A DNA stretch of 64,000 nt from Apus apus. Lineage: Eukaryota > Chordata > Aves > Apodiformes > Apodidae. The notes under the pieces are model-generated. The model did not search any database, was not told the DNA's origin, and was given only the letters and a program-made list of their open reading frames with translations. The DNA lies in contig NC_067282.1 in the NCBI RefSeq assembly GCF_020740795.1, forward strand, positions 148,414,858 through 148,478,857, written 5' to 3'. A program made the translations under genes and the position numbers. Positions 49,041 to 63,700 of the stretch are shown one piece after another; position 1 is the stretch's first letter, and every line of letters begins with the position of its first letter.

Positions 49041-52000
49041 CCCAAGAGACACCAATGCAGCCCCATCCCATCCAGGTGTGCTCTAAGCCGGTGAAGATGA
49101 CTTCTTTGGCAGTTTTGTGTGTCCTTCATAGTGCTCCTGCCAGGCAAAGCCTCCTCTTGCAGATACATGAGAGTTAGAGAGCTCCTTTTGAGCTCTCCTG
49201 TGCAAGGTGTTGCCTCCATGAGGTCATGAGTTGTGCCCCAGGGCATCTAAGTCCTGATGCTAAGCACAGACATGCTCTGCTTGGTTGTACTACAGAACTG
49301 AAACATGAACAGTTCTTGCTTCCAGTTTTTTACTTTATTTTGCCTTTATGTTTGCATTTCTGAAGTGTAAATCTTCTCTGTGTATGCCCTGACAAACTCT
49401 GAATGCCCTTTCTTTTCTGGATCAGACGTTGAAGCGGTACTTGAAGGAGAAACATCAAAGGCCCTCTGTGGCTCTTGGAAAGTAACTCTAGTTAGTGACT
49501 TCTCATACTTCAGCATCACACACCCAGCTTGAAGTCAGGTTGCATAAATAGAGCTTGGAAGCAAGCAGCAAAAAAATATCCATCTTTTCAAGCTGAGCAC
49601 AGCAAAGTTTGCTGCATAGAAAACATCTGACATCTTTGTTGCTTCCATTGCTTGAGAGATTTAGTCATTGACTAGGACAGCATTGTGTTCCCTAACAGAA
49701 GAGGAGCACTGCAGCTCAGGAATCTGGTTTTCTCTTGCCAGTTCTTTTCTGCCATGTGCAGACAGCGTCTCAGCTGCTTTATTCTTTAGCTACCTTCTCT
49801 CTTGCACTGTCTGAGCAACAGGCAGCCTTTTCTTTGTTTGGAAAAGGTTATCTTCTACACAGCGTTCAACACAGAAAAGTGGTTGTCTTGGTGAAAATGT
49901 CATGGCAATGCCATCATACAAATGTCTATTGAGATGCTGCACTGTGGTTTGGATGTAGACAAAGTGAGCTGGAGGCCATGCCTGTGCCTAAAAACCTTTC
50001 ATGGAGTGGCAAGCCTGTCTTACTCTAGATAGCATTGTGCTTGGGCAGCTTTTGCCAATCGAGGTTTTACTGGTTTTGACAATCAATAAGGTTACAAAAA
50101 GGCATGCCTCTTTTTGTTTTATTTTGCCTTTCTGTCCAGGTCTACTAGAAATTTTGCTGCAAACCTAAGTTTATTAAAAAACAACAGAAGAGAGAGAAGA
50201 GCACATACAATAAAACTATATTTTTTGTATGATTTTCCTATGTCAGCAAAGCTCTTAAGTGTCTTTTGAGGCTGGTGTTCATGATCCATTCTGGGTTTTT
50301 CTTCCCACATCCATGATTAACATATCTGTACATTAAAACATTGCCTCTGTTGAAGATACATTGTCCCTGCACTTTGTTTTTTCTTATTTCGTTGCCATTT
50401 TAAGGTCAAAATTCCTGTCACTTATCAGAAAGGTAACATCAGGAATCTGATCAAGGGGCTGCAGCTGCTGGCTGTTGGTCTCCCAAGTGTTTCTTTTAGA
50501 CCTCTGTTCTCTGTGAGATGTTGCTGGTGTTCGTTCCTTGAAACAGCAATCTCTGGTATAGCATTTCATGAATGTGTTTGCTGCTGCTCAGAATGGCCTC
50601 AGATCGAAAATCTAGCATCTCTTTCAGTTCCTATGGAGCTCTTCTTCATCAGAAGTAATGTTTCATGCAATCCTGTTTAAGGTGGGGAAACTGCTGTTAC
50701 TTAACGTGTTTCTACCTCAGTCATGAAAACATAAAAAACCCGACTTCTCGTCTATCTTGCTGAACATGTGTGGCTGTTTGGCATAAGTGTACAGGACTAA
50801 CAATTGCAGTCTGAGCTCAGTGAGGCATTTTGAAGAATCAGACCTTTTTCATCACTGCAAGACATCTAGGAATACTTCTCCTCCTGCCTTTTCACTCCCC
50901 TGCTCACCTGTATGTCTCTGTTCCCCTTCATAGTCAAACAAGTGTAGCAAAAAATGTACCTGCCTCTGTGAAATCCTAGAGTTTGTTTGCTTCTTGCTCA
51001 TCTGTCTGAGATTAATTTTGCATTGGATTAGGAAAAATGTTGCTCTGTCACAAACTGTGGCTGGTACTAGATTGCCAGCACACTACACTTGAGTTCAAAT
51101 GTTTGGGAAAGGGGCTACTTTAAAATTGCAATTATAGCCTAAAAATATGCATTCGGTCTTTTGTTTTCACCTTTAACTTCCTTGCTGGAAATAGCAGGGT
51201 TGTGTCATGTTTGTCATCTTTTCTAACTGTAGGCAGTTTTAAGCACAACATAGGTTATATAGCAAACTGGAAAAATATACACCTGTTGTCCTCAAGTGAA
51301 GGTGTGTAGGAAGGGCATTATGGCCCATGTTCGTGGAAACTAAAAGAGCTGATTTTTGAGCAGACAACCAGCGTTTAAGTGTTTAATTTATGTAGTAGTC
51401 CTTTCAGTTCCCTTCTGTTCCCGTGCCCTTTGACAATCAGGCTTGCCATTTTTTAACAAGCAAAGACACTGTTGAGTTCAGGGAATAAGACTCTTAATTT
51501 ATTTTACTTGCTGCTTTCTTTGTCACTGTTATAAGATGATCCTTAGGGAGAAGAGGTTGACTCTGGGGAGGAGGGAAGCTTTGTCTTCCCAGGCTGCTAA
51601 TATTCTGTCAGTACAATACAAGGTTGAGAGGTCAAAACTGCAAGTTAAGCACTTATGACCCAAAGGTACCTTACTTTCTCATACGCAAGTGAGGCAGCAG
51701 TGAGGGGGTCATGCTGTAAATGAACAAGATCTGAGAACCCTGTATTTGTGCATCTGTACCCATGGCTAATTTATGACTGGGACTTCTTGTGAAGATCTTT
51801 CATCCAGAACAGAGGGTGCAAAGATTGGAGTTCATGTTCAAGTGGACCATAGGAATTAGCTGGCAGGAAGGTCAGTTCCTGGTTTGCTTGTGTCTTTGTC
51901 CTTGCTATTCTGCAGCATCAGGACACTCTACCTTTGTGGCCCTGCTAACAGAAAGTCCTGTGATGGGCACATCACAGGCCAGATCTTGAGGGCAGGAGTC

Positions 52001-55000
52001 TGTTGTGCCTGACGTGCAGTGGCAGCACTGACATGTAATAGAGCTGCTCTGAATCTATACAGTTCAACGTAGGTAGGGGGTAGCCCCAGCACAACAAACA
52101 GTGAGTTATTGCTGCAAACAGTTGCTGGCTACCAAAGCTGGTAATTCTGACAGATTTATTCAGACTCAAGTGTGAGCCTGTGTTTGACCTCAATTATCAC
52201 TTCACTTCTGCATTGCTTTGAAACTGGCTTGTATGAAGTTATGTGAGCTCCAAGGTGTGGGTGGAGAGAACATTCACACTTTCATTACTACTGAAGTGAG
52301 GATACATAACATCCCTCTCTGTGATACGGGTGAGCCAAGTCTAGATTGTCCACAGCTTCCTGCTTGTGTTCTTCACTGCCTACCTCGTACTGCCTTACAC
52401 CAACACTATGAGGTTGTGCTAAGTAACTTGGTCAGCTGGCCTCTCTCCTGTGATAGGCAGATGTCCTGCTTTGTAGGGCACTGGGTGAGCTGCTACTGTC
52501 AGCAGTGCAAACTCACAGCATCTATGTCAGGATGAGCTGTGCCCCAACACTGCCCTTGGACTTGTGCTGCTAATGGTGGCATCCCTGGGTCATCTGCTTT
52601 GTTGGGAGACTAGGTTGCAGTAAAGTGACCAAGTTAGTGAATTCAATTTCCTAGCATAAGCCCGTAACTGTTCAGGAAGCGGCTGGAGGAGCTAGGAGTT
52701 GCACCTCTGTCACTAGGACCATCTCTCCTTCCCAACTTTTATGTCCCTGTTCTGCTGACATTGCCCAAAAATGTTGTTGTTCAGTAGTAAGCCTGGACCT
52801 CAGTAGGTTGAACAGACCCTAGGTGGGTTGCCTTGTCCTGTGGTATGTGATTAAACTAGAGGCAGAAATTGTTAATAGCGTCTGTTACTTTCCACCTCTT
52901 TTGTTGTTTGGAGTCCAGAAGATTTTTTTACTTCCTCATTAGAAAGACAGTATGTTCCTTGCAGACTTTTAATGAGTTATTTTTACCTCAGCTTTGCTGT
53001 GGTGTATCCCTTTTTTCTTTTAACATGGGAGAACAGGTGTCAGGGAGCAGCAAGAGAAGGGCTTCCCAGAAGAGGGGATGAGATAGGAGTCAAGGGTGAG
53101 CCCAGGGTGGGGAGTGCCCTCAGTGTTGGGCACAGCACAAAAGCAGGGTCATGACAGGCTCTGGCTATGGCCCCAATTAGGGTGAGGTAACAAGCTGAGA
53201 ATACATCCACCCAGAAGACGGGGACTTAACCGTAAAAAGGGTATGAGGTCCATCCAGGAAGACCAGCCAGTAATTTAGGACATAAGGAGAAAAGGCTGGG
53301 CATAGGGCCACCTGTGACATAGCTTAGATCAGGACTGGGTGCCCAGGCCTGAGCTTGAGTAGACCTGCAGGCTTGTGGACTAGGAGTGGTAGGTTGGTCA
53401 GGGCAACTAAGGTGGGTCGGTGCCCTCAGGGCCCTGGCAGTAGTGTTGCTAGCTTGTTTTTATGATCTGCTGATGTACCACATGGTAAATGTGAAGATTT
53501 TTTTTAGTGGGGAGGGGTGCACATCTCAAATCATCATGGAAACATACAGCAGTTACAGCCAGGAACACCCCATGCCTGCTGAGCAGCTCCTTATTCAGAC
53601 CTGGTGAAGTTACTTATCCTTCAAGTGACCAGAACAACATCTGGTGTAATCCAGGATTTGCAGCATTGTTACAGTATAAAACCTATGGTTTGGGTTTAAA
53701 TGGATGGGTGTAAGAGGACAAAAAAAAGGTGGGGTATGAACATGTAGGTTGTCTGATCTTGTTCGGTTGAGGGGAGGAGTCCCTACTAGGGGAATCTATT
53801 TAATAATGAACATTCGTTTATTCAAAGGAAAACTAGTTACTTTCTTCTAAATGGATACACGTAGCCTGGTACCTGTTTGTAGAGGAACAGGACTGACTTT
53901 CCAAGTGTGCTGTCCCTGGCAGTGTTAGCTGATGACAATAAAGTGCATTGAAGGACGTGGCTTCTGTTGCTGCCTCCTCTTCTGCCATGAACATGCTGCT
54001 AGCTTTGTCTAGTTTGCTGGCTCTGGTGGTGCTGGCATGCAAACCAACACCAGTGTCCTGCTCCATGCTGGGCCATTCTTTATGGTTAATGTTGGTACAC
54101 CTCTTGAGCTGGAATTGGTGGTGAAGCAGGCAAAACCTGATCAAAGCACATGCCCGATTGGTTATTTTAGATCATGCTTTAAAAATGCTGGATTTTCAAA
54201 TGCTCCTATTAGTGGGCATTAGCACTGAGGAGAAATGTGTCACTGGGTAGTTATTTGAGTCAGAATTTAAGTATAGTTAAAAAGAGAATTCTGAATTTAA
54301 TGTTATTAAAATAGATGCTTTAATTAAATACAGAACATTGCTGGAACCTGTGGATGCATGTAGGAAGTGTGCTGACCCATCTCCTGCAGCTTGATGTTGA
54401 GGCAAGAGAAACATTTTTGCAAGTATGGGCAAAGGGAGCTGGTGCTCACTGGACCTTCCTTACTGTTGGCTGTGCAGGTAGTTCATTTGGAAGGAGACGA
54501 CTGTAATTCCAAGGGACTGAGCAGAAGAAACATATGTGGGTTCAGCCAGGAAGTTGTCAGGCTGATTAGCAACAGATTCTAAGGTCTGCATTGGAATAGT
54601 AACTGGAGAAGTAAAATTATAATTATGAATTTACATTTTTATCCTTTTGCTGTGTATCCTGATTTGCAAATTAATATTCTTTTGCAATGTTGCCTGTCAA
54701 TCAGGTGCATTTCACTCTGTCAGTTGCCACCTTAGGGTTGGGTTGTCAGTGCTAACAAATACTTCAAATTAAATTGGGAGCTAACAGGCACAAGTGAGAG
54801 CAGTTTATCTCTGATTGTATGAACAAGTTCCCCTAATTCTTAGTGATTTGCCACTCAATTCCATTATGACACGAATTGATTAACCTTGTCTTATGAACAA
54901 TTTAGTATGCCGTGCCACTTTCTAGTGTTGAAGATCATATTCTTATGATGTGTTTTTGATTAATCTTGTTTGTGTATGTTTTACCACCAGTTATTCCTAG

Positions 55001-58000
55001 TTGTAAATTCAGTCTTGTGCTTGGCTGCTCCCTATTTATTTTTACTGGAATATGTTATTCAGGGGCAATATCTTAAGGAAGATGCCTCCACCTCTGCACC
55101 AGACTGGAAAGCTTAAGTAATTGTTTAACAGAATGGCCAGAAAGACATAGAAGCCATAGGAGAGTTTCTGAGGACCTGTCTAGCAAGATTGCCTGACAAG
55201 CGAGATTTGTTTAATATTTTTATTTTGACCTTCATAGCATAAAGGATTGTGCTGCTTGGCTTTGCCAGTGACTGTTACAATGCTGGAAGTAAGCTGCAGG
55301 CTGCCAGGTCTTGTGGTTTGAAGGGAGGCAAGAAGAGAGAATAGATACACCACTGACATGAAAAAACAAATGCTTCTCGTTTTATCTTCATATCGTACCC
55401 CCCAAAAAATTTCATCAGTTATGTTAGTCTGAAAGAGACAGATTTTATGGCATTGAAGAGCTTAGTCTGGTGCTTGGAGGCTTAGTGAAGCTAAACCTTA
55501 ACTGGAGTTTAAGTGGAAAGCTTTTCGAGTGATCTGGCAGTAAAAAATTAGATCTTGGGAAACAGAATTTGAGTTTATGTCAATTTATACAGTGTTAATC
55601 TCTGCAGAATGGATCTTAATGGAAGACTGACAGTTTGGGTTATGCTTGAAATTGATTCAGAGGTTGGTCCTTGATCACTGTAGATCCAGTTCTGAAGCTG
55701 ACTTTTGAGCTGGGTTTGAGGATCAAAGCCTAAACATCACTTCATTTCAAGCTTGAGTGTCAGGCTCGAGGGTCTTGTTTTAAAGTGGGCTTTTGTTGCA
55801 TACTGTGACTTCAAGTGCAAAATACACCATTGCATTGAAAATCTCTAGTCTTTGAGACTTAAAGGACTCATTGAAGATGAAGATGAAGCTGTTTGTGTAC
55901 TTGTAAGCATTATGGGAAGAGACTTCAGGAAGAATGAAAAAGTGCAAGTGGCACAGAGGAGTGTGGCAAAAAAGAAGCATTGATATGGAGTTAAAAGATT
56001 AATGTTTGAAAGCAACGGCTTTGCCTGTGTTTGAAGTTGTAGCATTTGTGAGGAAGGACATGCTGCCCTCCCTGATGAAGGGAGGCTGAGCAGGATTTGC
56101 TAGCCTTGAAAGGATAGCAGCTTTGGTAGGATAAAGTCACTTTTACCTTCCGCTGCATCAATAAGAGACCTAAAGCACTTATGGCTGAGGAAAAGCCAAT
56201 GCAGAGAAAGTTTTCAGAGACATGCTTAGAGACACAGCTGGAACTGTAAGTTACACCTTTAAACCATCCTTACAGACACAGCTTTCAAAACCAAGTGATG
56301 GGCAGAGCTGAAGGGGAGGCTGGAGTCTTCTGTCCTTCTTGGGCATGAGGAAAACCACTCATTGCATACCATCATCTTCCTGCCTTTCCTCACCTGCGTG
56401 ATGTACTGCAGGTGTACAGTGTGACAGCTGGAAGGTGAGGACAAACAGGGAGGTCACAAGTGGAGGGTGCAGGGCTAAATTGAGGGTAAATCAGTTAAAC
56501 ATGAATGTGAAGAGGGAATCTGTTCAATTGCTTGAAGTACTTCTTTTTCTTAGACTAGTTTTCTGTATCACCCACTGCGTGTCACCTGCACGCAGTTGGC
56601 TTTGTCCTGGTCCTGTCTGCTGCCACTCCACTGCTCTGCCAGCCCTGGCACTTGGCTGTTTGATGAGGCAGTTCATCAGAAAACTTCTTTTTGGGGGGTG
56701 TCTGTGTGCATGCATGTGTCCCAAGTAGTGGAGTGAGGTTAATGCCTTGGGGCAGTGTGGTGGAATGAGCTGCTGGGGAGGTGCAGGTGTGAAGAGGGGT
56801 TAGGTTGGAGCTGCTGACAACCATAGTTGCAGCCAGATGGACCTTTCAGTGAGCTGTCAGTGTGGCCCTGCCCCAGCTCCATCAAAGCTGATGAGCTTCA
56901 ACAAGAGGCAGAGTTACTGTCTGCTTTTAATGAGTTTCTTCCATTTATCCTTTCCAGTAAGTCAGTCTTGAGTGGACTGTAACCGAGCCAGATAAAGATT
57001 GGTACAGTGAAGAGGCACGTCTGTTTAGAAATTGCGAAGAATGAAACATTTGGCAATAACGGATGTGTCTTTTTTTGGCAGGATCCAAAGAGCTCAGAAA
57101 GAGTTTTTTCTTCATTAGTGATCCAAATTTTATCAGTGCTACTGTGTTTTGAAAGCTCTTCCAGTGAGGATGAGATGATGTAATTATCTAAGTTCAAGAT
57201 TTCCTGTTTTTTATGAAGGACAAACTTTGGACATGGACTTGATGCTGAAACTGTGCTGGTTCTAGGTCACCTGTACATCTCCCTCGGGCACAGAAAATGC
57301 TGAAAACCAAGATGATCTGTGTTGATCTGAGCTGCTTTAGTTTGTGCTGTCAAGCAGAGGCTTCCAGGGAATGCTTTATGTGGACACAGATTAAATGAAA
57401 AGGGCTTTCTTTCATTTTTCTTAATATTTTTTTTTGTTCCAAACTCAGGGTAAGCTCTCTGCACCTCCAGCATGCCCCTAACAATGTGTAATTTTTAGTG
57501 GTTTTAGGGAAGCTTAGAAGGTTTTGTTTAAAACTGTCTCTGGTGGCTTTGAAAGAGCCCCAGAGTCTTAATTAAACATTTTTGGTCAGGCATGACTCCA
57601 CAGTGAGTCAAATCCTTTGCCTTTGGTGTTTTGTTTTATTTAATCACGAGACTATTTTTCTGTATAAAATGCTGCAGCATTCCCATTCAGCTTCCTTTGT
57701 TAGTGTTAGGAGAGCTTCCATTAAAAATTGTTAGCAACTTTGCCTTCTTTCAACTTCGCATTCTTAGTGACCTATTCCTTCCTGAATCTTTTTTCTTTCT
57801 GTCTCCTACTTAGAACTAGATTGTTTTCAAAGCATATGCTGTTTTTCTGTTTGTTGTTTGTTCTTTTCCCCAAACCCTTACTTGTGTTCCCTTGCCCTCT
57901 TTGGCCTTGCTTACATAGTAGTCAGCTACTGCTCTGTAAAATATTTCCAGATTGAGTTAGGAGATTTATCTGAATACATAAAAATATCTGAACAACACAC

Positions 58001-60662
58001 ATAGAACAGGTTTCGGAAGCATCTTTCTCCCTTCTCACTAGGTTTGATTTACAAGCTCTTCGCTTTCTGACAACTGATGTGCTAGTTTGCTTGCATAAGG
58101 AAATGGAAATTGAGAGTCCCTATCTGGTTTTAACAATGGAGATGAGGAATTGGTGTTCCTTGAGTGAGTCCCAGTGAGGTAGAGGAATTAAATTTGTGAC
58201 TCTCTGTGTTTCAAAAGAAAGTCCATGACTCTGAGCTGTAGGGTGCTTGGGATTGGCATCCTCTCCATGTTGCAGAGCTCTCATACTTGGCCAAGGGGTC
58301 AGCCAGAGTGACTTTAAGTCCTGGTGGCTACTCCATTTCCCCCCCCAGCACCTTAATCACTGTCTTCAGTGGACAGTTTAATTGTTTCTTGCTCTCATAT
58401 CTACTTTGTGTTTCAGCAAAATGAGAGAGAGGAAAAAATTTAAAAGCTTTTATATTTTTTTTGGAGGGGGCAAATTCTGATAAACTCTATAAGAACAAAT
58501 CAAAAGAATTTTATCATGGTTTGGCCACTGAACTACAACAATCTTTTTTACAGTATGGCTTTATAGGATCATTATCAGCTGGCTGACCTACAGCATCTGA
58601 AATTGCCAGTTCTCCATGGGAAAGTTCAAAGTGCTTGGCAGCTCAGTTCTGGGCTCTGCCTTTCACTTCCCTGTTTACAGTCATTAGCCTTGCTTCATTA
58701 CACTTTTCAGACTCCACGATTGAGATATTGAGGTAGGAATGTTGTCCATCATCTGAAAAATCAGATAATTTATTATATAAAATATTTACAACTTGCTAAT
58801 GAGTTCTCAGATCTGTAACCGAAGAGGAGTCATATAAATTATTTACTTCGTACCCTTCTGGGGTGACAACCAGTCTTCCTCCCCAGGCACCCCTGTTAAC
58901 TCATCTAGCTACAAGATCACCCACTGAGTCATTCTGGTCCGTGTTGAGTGCTTGTCAACCCACCTGCTGATCTGCATCCTTACCTGCTTATATGTTGTGC
59001 TGCTGGGTGTAGCTGTGGCTGTATTAGGATCTCTCTGCACTGGGAAACCTGTGAGCAAAGTGGGACCTAATTCAAACCCAGTCTTTGAAGAAAGCATGCA
59101 AACTTGAATTCAGGACCCCTGTAAGCCAGTCAGTTAAGTGTGAGATGCCTCCTTGCAAATTTTGGTGCAGACAGGGAAGAGGTTGGTTTTGAATCATTAG
59201 AATAGCATTTGTTATGGTGTCTGGACCTCATCAGCACTGTCTGATGGTAGGCCCAAGAGGCTGTAAAAATAGTAGTTCAAACTGCTGAATGCTCCCAGGA
59301 TTACTGGATCAGGGCCTTATGCTGGAAATGTTTGCTTGTATTGGTACATTTTATGTGCAGTGCCATGATGTATTTTTGGTTTATTTTGTTAGTAGGAAAC
59401 CTGAAACCTCTTCTAAGTTGATGTAAAGTAGTTGACACGGAATGATATTGAGATGAAGGACTAGAATGTAATCCATGTTAATTTTTATTGGTGAATTATG
59501 CATGTGACTTCTGTATATAATATAAGTGATCAACAAATAAATTCAGCATGTGCTTTATATTGGCTGAGGGGATGCAGGGCATTAATGCTAATTTGTGACA
59601 ATGAGTATGAAGTATTGGTTGGAAAATGAGGATGTTTCCTTTATAAACATGTTGTTTCAACATGCCGTGCTTCTCCCACTGCCTCTAGTGCTTACAATGA
59701 AGTTTAGGAGGCAATTTGAATATTAGTTAGTGATGATGTAATGAGCCAGAAGCTTGATTTGTGTGGTCCCTATTGTATTTAGGAATTTTCTTTTCTGTTC
59801 TTTCCCCGCCCCTCTCCCTGGGTATGTCATCACAGCAACCAGTTGTAAGTCATCCTTTTTATCCCTCAAGTTTCTATTGTGTGTTTTCTGGTTTTGATGG
59901 AATTTGGCAGTATCTGAGTTCAGTTGACAAACGTATCAACACCATGTGGGATCTACAGCAGTGTCTGGTGATAGCTGTTCATGCATGATGGTTTCCAGCA
60001 TTGCATTTGTAGTTCCCCGAAGCTCTAAGCAACTTCAAAAGTGCCTAAAAAGCTATTTAACAACTTTCTGTGTGCTGCTAGACCAGATCTGGAACTTCTT
60101 AAGGGGCTGTCTGCTCACTGGAAAACTTCAAGGACTGCATATGGAAGAACCTGACATTCACTGGTGTTGGCACACTTTGTCCTTTCCTCCACACTGCAGG
60201 AGCAATGTGGTACTGAAGCAAGAAACTGCAGTTTTCCACAAATATTTTTTCCTTTACAGATTTGATAGTGTTATAGCTTAAGTGGAGATGGTTAAGGGGA
60301 AGAGAGGATTTTGAAGGCAGACCCTTTGTGTAAAGCTTTTTGCCCCTAAGAACCATGGTTTTCTTCTGACCTTAGGTTTAATAGGTCTTTAACCATGCTT
60401 ACCTTGTGGCAGGTCTTGTTGCCTTCTTGCTCAGCAACAACTGATACCTTTCTCCAAGACAGAGGGCCAAAGTTGCTGGCTCTGCCTTAGCAGAGATGGA
60501 TACTAGGATCCTAGAAAATGCTCTCTAAAGGAAAGCACAGAAAGTTGGATTTTAGAGCAATAAGATATAGGTGCACTAAAAAGTTGTGTGGATGATTAAG
60601 AAAGAACAAGTAATTGTAATTCTTGGAGAAGTTAAATATTGATGACTAGGACTCGATAAAGT

Positions 60663-60703
60663 GATAATAATAATTATTATTATTTATTTAATTTTATTTA
60701 TTT
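60663..60703 (+). repeat. (AAT)/(ATTT) low-complexity tract
   Basis: GATAATAATAATTATTATTA followed by TTTATTTAATTTTATTTATT. The first half is self-complementary (AATAATAATTATTATT). Simple AT-rich sequence. Confidence 0.85.
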
Positions 60704-63700
60704 GGAGAACTGAGGTGGTTACTGTGCAGACAAAGTACCTTTATGCTTTCCACAAAAAAACCCTGAGCAGGTAGAGATGGAGAATAGATAAAGAGCTTGT
60801 GTTGAACTACACTGCAAATACGATTATTTTCTAGGGCAGATAGATGACTTGGTCACTGACTTTGTACAGACTGTTGTTATTCCCAAACCTAGCCTGTTTC
60901 GCTCCTGTTGCCCGTTCCTAGGTTCAACCATGACCCTCAGAGTGAGGTGTGGAAGTTGGTGCACAGTATAATGGCTATCAGCCAGATAGTGCTCTTAGCA
61001 AACAAAATATCCAGAAAGCGAATTCCCCATGCAGAGAAGGAGGAGCAAGATTGGCCACTTCCAGAAATTAGACCATCTCTCCAGCACACTTGGCACATTG
61101 TGAATCCTTTCACAGACAAGGGTTGCAGCAAGTGAAAATGCTGTATATAAAAATCTGGTGCAAACAGAAATCCTGAAAGGTACTGGAGAAACCAACAGCA
61201 AAAGGACAACAGATGTTCCATTAGGGTGGCAATTTAATGCTGAAATAAAGAGTAGATTCCAAATGCTACAAATCAGAAGAGACTGCTGGCATATTTCTTT
61301 GTTATGCCGGTATTGTAATGATAGTTACAGTAAATAGTTTCCAGATGTGTGGATCTTAGTATAGCTAAGGGATGACTGAGTGGGTGTGGGGTGAAAGAAG
61401 ATAAATGAGCCAAACTAATCAGGACCTTCTTTAGAAGTCCCCAGGTAAAGCAGCAGTAGAAAATCTGAATAAAGCACAAGAAGGCAGTGTGGGAGAAGAC
61501 AAGAAGGGAAATACAATAGTAATATACCCAAAATTGTTGCTGAAAGAGGTGCTGAAGTGTTTTACAGATCGATGGATTTGTACTGGCGAGGGTGCTTGTC
61601 AGGAGTAAATGCAGGAAGGCTTCATGCCCAGGAGCGAAGAGCCTGCTGCAGTACTTGGTGTAGTTCTGCTTAGACCAGCAGTGGCACATGTTGGATCTAG
61701 ATGTGGAGCCTGTGATGTCTCCTATCATGGGGAAAAAGGCACATGGTAAAAGTTGATTCAGCAAGGAACTTTTGGAGACTTGTGGTGACAGGCACAATTT
61801 TTGGCTCTATGGGCTTGAGTAAATTAAGTGGTTAAGATAAAGCTGTGTAGGAGGAAGAACAAGGGGAGTTCAAAGGCGTGTCAACTAGGTATGCACCTTG
61901 AGAGCACTGAATGATTAAAAGAACCACCCCAGAACCAATTCTACTTGTGGTAGGATTTGCAGTCTGTAATAAAGCACATGACAAATTTCATCAGGGTTCA
62001 CTATAGAACACCTGAAGGGCAATGAAACACCAATAAAATGAATGAAACCTGGAGGGAATGGCTAGGAGAGACCTGTTTGTCAAACAAAGGTTCATTCTTT
62101 CAGATCTTCTGTAAATAGATAATAGATGTGTAGGTGATTCAGTGCCCTGATAGTAGTATGTTAGAGATTTCAATTCTGATTTTTTAAAAAATAATTTATT
62201 GACCAGGCTGTTTTTTTCCCCTCCCTTAGCTAATTATTAATGACTGCCCCAATGGTTCCCAACTCATCCATTCTGCTGGATGGTAGAAAACAAAAAAGGA
62301 ATTTGAGTCATGTACCTGCAAGTTGTTCAGTGTATTCAGTGGGCTGGGAGGTCACCTGGCTTTGTTTCTAGTTTTCAGCTTGCATCAGGGAACTGTTTGC
62401 AGAGCCAAGGTACTAAGCCATGGCTCAAAGTGGATTCTTCACTTTATTCAGAACTTACATGTATTGTTTGCACTGAGAGAGTGAGTAATTTGGGATTGGA
62501 GTCCCCAAATACCACATTTCAGATATCTATATCTTAAAAATTTGGGTTTTCCTTGGTAGAGAGGACGAGTGTTTTACATCTGGCTGCAAGAGGAACCTTC
62601 TGCACCACCTTTCTCAGGTCAAAAGCACTAGATAAAGCAGCTGCATAAGGACTGTTTTATGGGTGTCTGAGCTTAGAGCATCATGACAAGAATAATGATA
62701 GCTGTTTCTACGTGTGTCCTTGTTTGAAAAGCACAGAGGTCCTTGCTTTGAAGTGCTCAGGTCTTTCCTTCAGCTTTAGCCTTAAGTGTTTCACTCTGTT
62801 GAGAGGAGACTGCTGCTTGCAAGCATGCTGACAAAAATGGGACAAGATGGAGATTGATCAAAGTTAAAAAGAATGGGAAAATATGTGTACTTTGGGTATG
62901 GATAAAATTAGAAACACCAGAAGAGCATTTGCAAAGAAGGAATAAAAAAATAAAATTCTGCACTTGTGTATTTTATAAAAGATGCCACACAATATGACTG
63001 TCTGCAGCAGCAAGAAACAATGATCTGTTCCGAACATGACTCCCTAGACTAAATAACCTGCAAGTCATGCCTTCAAGAAGAAAAACACCCATTAGTGATC
63101 ACTTTATTCCACCTAGCAAATATGAGATACCTCTTGAAAGATAATGCAGAATTTTGATTCTCTGTTGTTCTGTTTCACAGTCTATGTTCCTGAAGAGAAA
63201 ACACAATTAGAAAGTTCAGTTCCACACCCCAAAGGCTGATGGAAACTGTGTCCTAGGTCTGTATGCCAGAAAATACACGACACAGAGTAGTCACTGGTGT
63301 TCCTTTTCTTGGGTCTTTCACACTGTGTTTTAATTTTTTGGTGAACTTTACCCATTTTACTCATTCCAAATGTCTAAAATACCACAGGTTGATAGTACAA
63401 GTCCATGGTGATACTGCTAATGGCTTTCTTTGGCCAAATCGCAGATCGTTTTGGGGATCCTCTAGATGTAAGGAAGAGGGTGGGCATAGACCTCTTGAAA
63501 ATGTGGAAAAATCCTAAGATCTTGTTAGGGTTTTGACAGCAGGTTTTCACTCTAAATCTTTCCTCTGATAATCAGCCACTGCCATTTCATAGAAAAGTTA
63601 GTTAAATGAGCTTGGCTGCATCTGTGGCTAAAACCAGTTCAATCACTGGATTACATCAAGCATTCCCATGCTGTGCTGAGTCTTGTCTTGGAGGCTGTTC

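Noticed and set aside
53033..53420. Purine-rich segment looking like an old insertion
   Set aside because: It has no terminal repeats, tail, polymerase III boxes or known family similarity that I could see.
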